20,008 bases of DNA from DAOTUL01 sp034437435 (lineage in GTDB: Bacteria > Chloroflexota > Anaerolineae > Aggregatilineales > Phototrophicaceae). Where the stretch lies: NCBI GenBank assembly GCA_964417785.1, contig CAYQJO010000060.1, positions 1-20,008 of the forward strand, in the 5' to 3' direction. This document shows, one piece after another, positions 15,380-20,008 of this stretch. The notes under the pieces are model-generated. The model was given only the letters and a program-made list of their open reading frames with translations. It ran no database searches and had not been told where the DNA came from. A program made the translations under genes and the position numbers. Position 1 is the first letter of the stretch, and every line of letters starts with the position of its first letter.

Positions 15380-16218
15380 ATCAGGTCCGGAAAGCTATGC
15401 TCCATACGATGAAAAAACACCAGCCCCGTTACCAGCAGGATCGACGAAACAAGAATCGACATGATGGCTGAGCCGGCGTGCAGGGTATCCAGGCCCAGAA
15501 GCGCCCAGCGAAAACCATCACAAACTGTGACGACCGGATTGATACCATAAAGTGTGCGCCAGGGTTCTTGCAGCAGCGAACTCGGATACGCTACCGGCGA
15601 AATATACATCAACGTCTGTACCATGAACGGCACCAGATGCGCCACATCCCGAAACCGGACATGCATGGCCGACAGCCAGAGGCCAATACCCAGCGAGGTA
15701 CTCAGCGTCAGAAGTATCAGCAGCGGAATCGCGATGATGCGCCAGGTCGGCAAATAGCCATAAAGGAGCATCATAACCAGCAGCACCACAAACGCCAGAG
15801 CAAAATCCACGATACCCGTAAAGAGCTTGGATGCCGGTGCCAGGATCGCCGGGAAATACGCCTTGCCAATAATCATGGCATTGCTCACGATGCTGGTGGA
15901 TGAAGCCGCCATCCCCTTAGAGAACAGCGTCCAGGCCACAAGCCCAGAATAGGAAAAAATCGGATAGGGGATGTCGTAGGATGGCACATCCGCAATACGG
16001 CGGAAGACGAAGGTAAACACCACCATCGTGATGAGCGGGTTGATAACCGTCCACAACAAACCCAATATCGTCTGCTTATAGCGTGACTGCAACTCACGTG
16101 TGATAAGCTGGTAAAGCAGATAGCGGAAACGCCATAACTCCCTGAAATCGGGAAACGCCCACTGCTTCATCGGTTCATTGAGTATCGTCACCGGGTGCTT
16201 ACTTTCGTCCACCGCCAT
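15376..16218 (-). CDS. wzm: ABC-2 type polysaccharide export permease (Wzm type)
   Basis: This inner-membrane permease of the polysaccharide / teichoic acid export family is 280 residues from the start used here. The family hallmark is near the N terminus: FRYLLYQLITRELQSRYKQT and ILGLLWTVINPLITMVVFTF, followed by hydrophobic helices to the C terminus (IVDFALAFVVLLVMMLLYGY, MSILVSSILLVTGLVFFHRM). HVRFRDVAHLVPFMVQTLMY, then ISPVAYP, is the typical segment before the last helices. Start choice: the open frame extends to 16296, but that would overlap the preceding gene by 62 bases. ATG 16218 sits 16 bases after that gene's stop, with GGGGA eight bases upstream, and begins at MAVDESKHP. The stop overlaps the ATPase start by ATGA. 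Export substrate is unknown; the neighbours point to a glycan. Confidence 0.85.
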   Translation of the reverse strand: MAVDESKHPVTILNEPMKQWAFPDFRELWRFRYLLYQLITRELQSRYKQTILGLLWTVINPLITMVVFTFVFRRIADVPSYDIPYPIFSYSGLVAWTLFSKGMAASSTSIVSNAMIIGKAYFPAILAPASKLFTGIVDFALAFVVLLVMMLLYGYLPTWRIIAIPLLILLTLSTSLGIGLWLSAMHVRFRDVAHLVPFMVQTLMYISPVAYPSSLLQEPWRTLYGINPVVTVCDGFRWALLGLDTLHAGSAIMSILVSSILLVTGLVFFHRMEHSFPDLI

Positions 16219-16234
16219 TGCCTTGATCCCCAAA

Positions 16235-17101
16235 CTAAAACCGTGCGATTGGCTCTGGCAGACCTTTTGCACCGGTCTTGAGCCGAAACACATCACCAGC
16301 CTGCGGCTGCTTTTCCAGTTCCTCGTCGCTCAGTCCAGCACGCGCCGTTGTGATATACAGCTCGTCCAGATTCGCACCGCCGAAAGCACAACTGGTCACA
16401 CGCTGCGCCGGTACCGGGTATTCCTCAAGAATTTTGCCGGTGTCGGGGGCGATCTTTGCAACCTTCCAACCGTTCCAGAACGCCGCCCAGATATACCCCT
16501 CACTATCAACCGTCAGGCCGTCAGCCTTTACATCCGGTTCCGGTGAGTCGTAAAGCACACTGCGGTTGCTGATCTCGCCAGTATTTGGATCAAAATCATA
16601 GGCATAGACCAGGCCCGGACCGGAATCGGAATAGTACATCTGTGTATTATCCGGACTCCAGCCGATCCCGTTGGAGGTCTCAACCTTATCCTGTTGAATA
16701 TGAACCGTCCCGTCAGCATCCAGGCGATAAAGATGGTTGACCGGACCATTGCTCATAGTTCCGGCCCAGAAACGTCCCTGGCGATCCACCGCACCGTCAT
16801 TAAAGCGTCCCTGCGGTTTGTAGGCAATGTTATTTTCCATCATCTGGACGGACTGCGTGGTGAAATCCCAGAAGCCCAACCCATCGCGCAGGCCCAGCAG
16901 AATGCGCCCGGACTCGGTAAACGCGATACACCCCAGCGGCTGACCAACATCAAACTTCTCGACCTCGCCAGCCGGTGGCGTCCAGCGGAAGAACAAACCG
17001 GATTGAATATCGACCCAGTAAAGGCGGCCTTCGTCAGCATGCCACAGCGGACCTTCACCGAGAATGTTCTGTGCAGACAAAACCTGTTCGACCTGACTCA
17101 T
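16235..17101 (-). CDS. SMP-30 / gluconolactonase-like sugar lactonase
   Basis: The 288-residue protein is a six-bladed beta-propeller of the SMP-30/gluconolactonase/LRE family, cytoplasmic, with no signal peptide. The metal ligands of the family are in place: E16 (LGEGPLWH), N144 (TSNGIGWSPD) and D194 (ADGLTVDSEG), plus R99 and N101 in GRFNDGAVDRQGRFWAGTM. These enzymes use a divalent cation to hydrolyse sugar lactones such as gluconolactone, arabinonolactone or galactonolactone. The exact lactone cannot be read. I chose ATG 17101 over the longer frame beginning at 17185. GGGGAG lies seven bases upstream, the family N terminus matches, and the extra 28 residues (RLEILRVWRQYC) look random. It is the first gene of the six-gene operon, 16 bases ahead of the permease. 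Whether it serves the glycan system or only shares its promoter is unclear. Confidence 0.88.
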   Translation of the reverse strand: MSQVEQVLSAQNILGEGPLWHADEGRLYWVDIQSGLFFRWTPPAGEVEKFDVGQPLGCIAFTESGRILLGLRDGLGFWDFTTQSVQMMENNIAYKPQGRFNDGAVDRQGRFWAGTMSNGPVNHLYRLDADGTVHIQQDKVETSNGIGWSPDNTQMYYSDSGPGLVYAYDFDPNTGEISNRSVLYDSPEPDVKADGLTVDSEGYIWAAFWNGWKVAKIAPDTGKILEEYPVPAQRVTSCAFGGANLDELYITTARAGLSDEELEKQPQAGDVFRLKTGAKGLPEPIARF

Positions 17102-17108
17102 GTAATCT

Positions 17109-17114
17109 CTCCCC
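17109..17114 (-). promoter_or_regulatory. Ribosome binding site fixing the lactonase start
   Basis: GGGGAG on the minus strand (inside AGGGGAGAG) sits seven bases before ATG 17101 and supports that start over the longer open frame. Confidence 0.7.
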
Positions 17115-17125
17115 TGATATACAGG

Positions 17126-17174
17126 TTGACAATATTGACGCCAAACGCGCAAAATTTCCAGTCTTTTTGACAAT
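17126..17174. promoter_or_regulatory. Repeated TTGACAAT words in the divergent promoter region
   Basis: TTGACAAT occurs at 17126-17133 and again at 17167-17174, and TTGAC occurs a third time at 17135-17139. CAATATTG at 17130-17137 is a perfect palindrome. The cluster lies in the 119-base gap between the lactonase-led operon and the hexosaminidase gene. One copy serves as the -35 box of the plus-strand promoter. The others may be regulator sites or part of the minus-strand promoter. The repeats are seen; the role is inferred. Confidence 0.4.
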
Positions 17175-17195
17175 CCGGCAGGCAACGTCTAACAT
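17167..17195 (+). promoter_or_regulatory. Candidate promoter of the hexosaminidase gene
   Basis: A perfect TTGACA (17167-17172) is followed after exactly 17 bases by TAACAT (17190-17195), a four-of-six match to the -10 consensus. Initiation near 17202 would give a very short leader carrying AAGG (17209-17212), eight bases before ATG 17221. Confidence 0.5.
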
Positions 17196-17220
17196 CCAAA
17201 GGATACAAAAGGATGGTGAA

Positions 17221-19041
17221 ATGATCCAATTACTGCCGCAACCCAGACAGATTAACCAGCAGACCGGAAACACCACTTTACCCACTAACGGCTATATTGT
17301 CGCCCCTGGATCACTTTTCTTCGAGGCACAATATCTGAAAGAGCGTCTCGATTGGCCGATTGTCACCATGAAGGCCACCGACGCCTTCGTCGTACAACTG
17401 GCAATCGATGAAGGACAACCCCAGGGCTACCACCTGAACATTGGGGAAAACACCATACAGATTGAAGGTAGTGACGCCGCTGGCGTCTTCTACGGCGTTT
17501 GTACCCTGCGCCAGATCATTGAGCAAACCGACACAACACTGCCCCGGCTCAGCATCACCGATTGGCCCGACTATCCGGCGCGTGGTGTGATGCTGGACAT
17601 CAGCCGGGACCGCGTGCCAACCATGGATACACTCTACAATCTGATTGACCTGCTGGCATCGTGGAAAGTGAACCAGTTCCAGCTATACACCGAACATACC
17701 TTTGCCTACCAGGATCATCGCATCGTGTGGGAACACGCCTCACCACTCACAGCGGAAGAGATTCTGGCACTGGATCGCTACTGCCGCGAGCGCCATATCG
17801 ACCTGGTACCCTGTCAGAACAGCCTGGGTCACATGGAGCGCTGGCTCAAACATGAGCGCTACCATCCGCTCTCGGAGTGTCCGGACGGCTTTGTGACCCA
17901 CTGGGGTGAAGAACGCGGCCCATCCACAGTCGATCCCAACGACCCAGGCAGTATCACTCTGGTCAAAAGTATGTTCGATGAACTTTTGCCCAACTTCGAG
18001 TCCGAACTCGTCAATGTAGGCGGCGACGAACCCTGGGAACTCGGCCAATGTAAAAGCAAGGACGCTGTAGAAGAACGCGGCGGTCGCGTCTACCTGGATT
18101 ACATGCTCAAACTGTACAACCACATCAAGCAGCATGGACGGACGGTGCAGTTCTGGGGCGATATTATCCTGCATTACCCCGATCTGGTCCCGGAACTACC
18201 GAACGACATCATCGTCATGGAATGGGGCTATGAAGCCATCCATGACTTCGACGGACATGGCAGCCTGTTCGCCCAATCCGGCATCCCCTTCTACGTCTGC
18301 CCCGGCACCTCAAGCTGGAACACCATCGCCGGACGCACCGATAACGCAGTGGGCAACCTGCAATCGGCAGCGGTCAATGGCATGAAACACGATGCTATCG
18401 GCTACCTTAACACCGACTGGGGCGATAACGGCCACTGGCAGCCGCTCCCGGTCAGCTATCTCGGTTACGCTTATGGAGCCGCCGTCTCCTGGGCCTACGA
18501 AGCCAATCGCGACATAGATTTACCGGCAGCACTTGACCGGTTGGCTTTCCACGACTCCGCCGGTGTGATGGGTCGCCTCGCGTATGATCTGGGCAACATC
18601 TATCTGCTGACCGGCCCCAAACACATTAATACCCAACCATTGGCGCGATTCTTACTTGAATCGAAAGATGAAGTGCTGGCGTCGATTGCTGCTTTGCAGG
18701 AACGCTTCCCCGATGACTTCAACATCAGCCCGGCTAAACTGCGTCAGGTAATCGAGCGCATTGACGCAATCATGGCTCCGCTGGCGCAGAGCCGCATGGA
18801 TCGCGCCGACGCCGACCTGATCCGGCAGGAGTTCACCCAGGCCGCCGATTTGCTCCGGCATGGCGCGAAGTGGCTGCTGTGGGTCCAGGGCGAAAGCGAC
18901 AACAGCACCGCAACCCTGCGTCACGAACTGGACGGACTCATCGCCCGCCAGCGGGAGACCTGGTTGGCTCGCAGCCGGCGCGGTGGTCTCGAAGACAGCA
19001 TGCGCCGGTTCGACAATTTGCGCGAAGCATACAGAATATAG
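17221..19041 (+). CDS. GH20-type beta-N-acetylhexosaminidase, cytoplasmic
   Basis: The 606-residue protein has an N-terminal alpha/beta domain (1-110; GYHLNIGENTIQIEGSDAAG, VFYGVCTLRQII) of the type that precedes GH20 barrels. The (beta/alpha)8 catalytic domain starts at DYPARGVMLDISRDRVPTMD (117-136). The adjacent Asp-Glu pair of GH20 is D269-E270 in LVNVGGDEPWELG. In this family Glu is the acid and Asp assists the substrate acetamido group, which releases terminal GlcNAc or GalNAc. The C-terminal part (about 470-606) is helical. There is no signal peptide, so it should act on imported oligosaccharides or internal glycans. ATG 17221 is chosen because AAGG lies eight bases upstream and the family start MIQLLPQPRQ begins there. 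The frame is open further back to 16975 but that part is shadow of the lactonase gene. The next gene follows by eight bases. Confidence 0.87.
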   Translation: MIQLLPQPRQINQQTGNTTLPTNGYIVAPGSLFFEAQYLKERLDWPIVTMKATDAFVVQLAIDEGQPQGYHLNIGENTIQIEGSDAAGVFYGVCTLRQIIEQTDTTLPRLSITDWPDYPARGVMLDISRDRVPTMDTLYNLIDLLASWKVNQFQLYTEHTFAYQDHRIVWEHASPLTAEEILALDRYCRERHIDLVPCQNSLGHMERWLKHERYHPLSECPDGFVTHWGEERGPSTVDPNDPGSITLVKSMFDELLPNFESELVNVGGDEPWELGQCKSKDAVEERGGRVYLDYMLKLYNHIKQHGRTVQFWGDIILHYPDLVPELPNDIIVMEWGYEAIHDFDGHGSLFAQSGIPFYVCPGTSSWNTIAGRTDNAVGNLQSAAVNGMKHDAIGYLNTDWGDNGHWQPLPVSYLGYAYGAAVSWAYEANRDIDLPAALDRLAFHDSAGVMGRLAYDLGNIYLLTGPKHINTQPLARFLLESKDEVLASIAALQERFPDDFNISPAKLRQVIERIDAIMAPLAQSRMDRADADLIRQEFTQAADLLRHGAKWLLWVQGESDNSTATLRHELDGLIARQRETWLARSRRGGLEDSMRRFDNLREAYRI

Positions 19042-19049
19042 GAGATTTT

Positions 19050-20008
19050 ATGTTCAAAAAGATACTCATCGCCAATCGTGGTGAGATTGCCGTTCGCATT
19101 ATTCACACCTGTCGCGAGATGGGCATCGCCACCGTTGCGCTTTACGAACAACATGATCGGGGATCGCTGCATGTGCGTCTGGCGGACGAGAGTGTCCAAC
19201 TCAAGTCGGACAATGGCTTCAACGACATTGACGCTATCCTGAAAATTGCCCGTGACAAGCATGCCGATGCCATCCATCCCGGCTACGGATTTCTGGCCGA
19301 ACGGCAGGCATTCATTGATGCCTGCGGCAGCGCCGGTATCACCTTCATCGGACCCGTGATCGCAGATGGCGCACAAGTCATGGTCAGCAAGCGCGACATC
19401 CTGCAACAGGCCAGAGATGCCGGTTTTCAGACGGTTCAGTTTAGCGACGCGACATTTGCCATCGACGAAATGGATGAGCTGCGAACAACCGCTGAAGCGA
19501 TGGGTTATCCACTGGTTATCAAGTCGGTCAGCGGCGGACGTGGTGCTGGTGAACGTCTGGTGCGAAAAGCCGAAAACCTGGAAGAAGCCGTGCGCCGCGC
19601 CCAGGTCGAATCGCAAACGGTTTATGGTTCACATCGTGTCTACCTGGAACATGCCATGCTGCCCGCCCACCAGATCGGTGTGGAGGTCCTCGCCGATACG
19701 CACGGGAATATCGTCCATCTCGGTGAACACGAAGGGTCTATCATCTACGGCAATCGTAAAGTTGTAGAGGAATCGCCCTCACCCAATCTGACCGAGGCAC
19801 AGCGAACCGTGCTGCACCAGACAGCAATCGAACAGGTGCGCCAGTTCAAGTACCGGGGAAATGTTACGGTTGAGTTCCTGGCCGATGACAGCGGCAATTT
19901 CTACTTCACCGAGTTCAAAAACCGAATTCAGACCAACCATCCCGTCATAGAAGAAGTCACTTCGGTTGATCTTGTCCGTCAGCAAATCCGGCTGGCCGCC
20001 GGTGAAGC
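19050..20008 (+). CDS. Biotin-carboxylase-like ATP-grasp protein, 3' end outside the window
   Basis: The frame is open from ATG 19050 to the window edge (319 residues seen). AGGAG (19040-19044) overlaps the hexosaminidase stop, five bases before the ATG, so the genes are coupled. The N-terminal domain is a near-perfect biotin carboxylase match: MFKKILIANRGEIAVRII, HVRLADESV and HPGYGFLAERQAFIDACGSA. The ATP-grasp region follows (K114, K158, KVVEESPSPN, VTVEFLADDSGNFYF, TEFKNRIQTNHPVIEE). Normal biotin carboxylases make carboxybiotin from ATP, bicarbonate and biotin for acyl-CoA carboxylases. Here several conserved positions differ: the glycine loop reads SGGRGAGE instead of GGGGRGM, the usual MNTRIQVEHP reads FKNRIQTNHP (so the Asn and the base Glu are replaced), and the QRRHQK segment reads IYGNRK. 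E288, R292 and Q294 remain. It may be a divergent carboxylase or an inactive or re-purposed paralogue. Confidence 0.8.
   Translation, partial: MFKKILIANRGEIAVRIIHTCREMGIATVALYEQHDRGSLHVRLADESVQLKSDNGFNDIDAILKIARDKHADAIHPGYGFLAERQAFIDACGSAGITFIGPVIADGAQVMVSKRDILQQARDAGFQTVQFSDATFAIDEMDELRTTAEAMGYPLVIKSVSGGRGAGERLVRKAENLEEAVRRAQVESQTVYGSHRVYLEHAMLPAHQIGVEVLADTHGNIVHLGEHEGSIIYGNRKVVEESPSPNLTEAQRTVLHQTAIEQVRQFKYRGNVTVEFLADDSGNFYFTEFKNRIQTNHPVIEEVTSVDLVRQQIRLAAGE

Noticed and set aside
17114..17148. Minus-strand promoter TTGGCG-17-TATATC for the lactonase operon
   Set aside because: Both boxes are four-of-six matches, and the start point would fall inside the ribosome binding site, so I could not support it as a feature. 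The true promoter may lie further upstream.
16975..17220. Longer N terminus for the hexosaminidase
   Set aside because: This part overlaps the lactonase gene and the promoter region and has no domain; ATG 17221 has a ribosome binding site and the family N terminus.
18921..19616. Minus-strand open frame of 231 residues opposite the hexosaminidase end and the carboxylase-like gene
   Set aside because: The plus strand here is a clear biotin-carboxylase-like frame that simply lacks a stop within the window.

Overview
The window looks like chromosomal DNA of a Chloroflexota bacterium, probably of the Anaerolineae type. The basis is moderate GC, small secreted SH3b proteins, LivH and LivM of unusual size, and Sec signal peptides without a lipobox. 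This assignment is an inference from gene style; there is no rRNA or marker gene here. I see no tRNA, rRNA, CRISPR array, insertion sequence or phage gene.

Region 1 (1-1884) holds the tail of an unidentified coding frame, a secreted protein with two SH3b domains (+ strand), and a convergent secreted SH3b protein (- strand). A GC-rich hairpin lies between the two. Region 2 (1885-8117) is a complete branched-chain amino acid / amide ABC transporter operon, livK-livH-livM-livG-livF. It has a TATAAT promoter, a stable UUCG hairpin after livK and overlapping stop/start junctions from livH onward. Its LivM carries about 335 extra residues at the N terminus. A FkbM-type methyltransferase (8120-9073) starts two bases after livF and looks more AT-rich.

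Region 3 (9056-17101, - strand) is a tightly packed six-gene operon. In transcription order it encodes an SMP-30/gluconolactonase-like enzyme, an ABC-2 polysaccharide permease (Wzm type), its ATPase with a C-terminal carbohydrate-binding-like domain (Wzt type), a membrane-anchored coiled-coil sulfotransferase, a DUF115/MptE-like protein, and a 784-residue fusion of two GT-B glycosyltransferases. Together the last five look like an ABC-dependent glycan synthesis and export system. The layout resembles the E. coli O8/O9a system: a polymerase with more than one GT domain (WbdA), a coiled-coil ruler and chain-capping enzyme (WbdD), and a Wzt that reads the cap. Here the enzyme joined to the coiled coil is a sulfotransferase. 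I consider this the most interesting system in the window, and its function is a hypothesis.

Region 4 (17221-20008, + strand) diverges from region 3 across a short promoter region with repeated TTGACAAT words. It encodes a cytoplasmic GH20-type beta-N-acetylhexosaminidase. It is followed by a biotin-carboxylase-like ATP-grasp protein that runs off the window and has substitutions at positions needed for carboxylation in the known enzyme.
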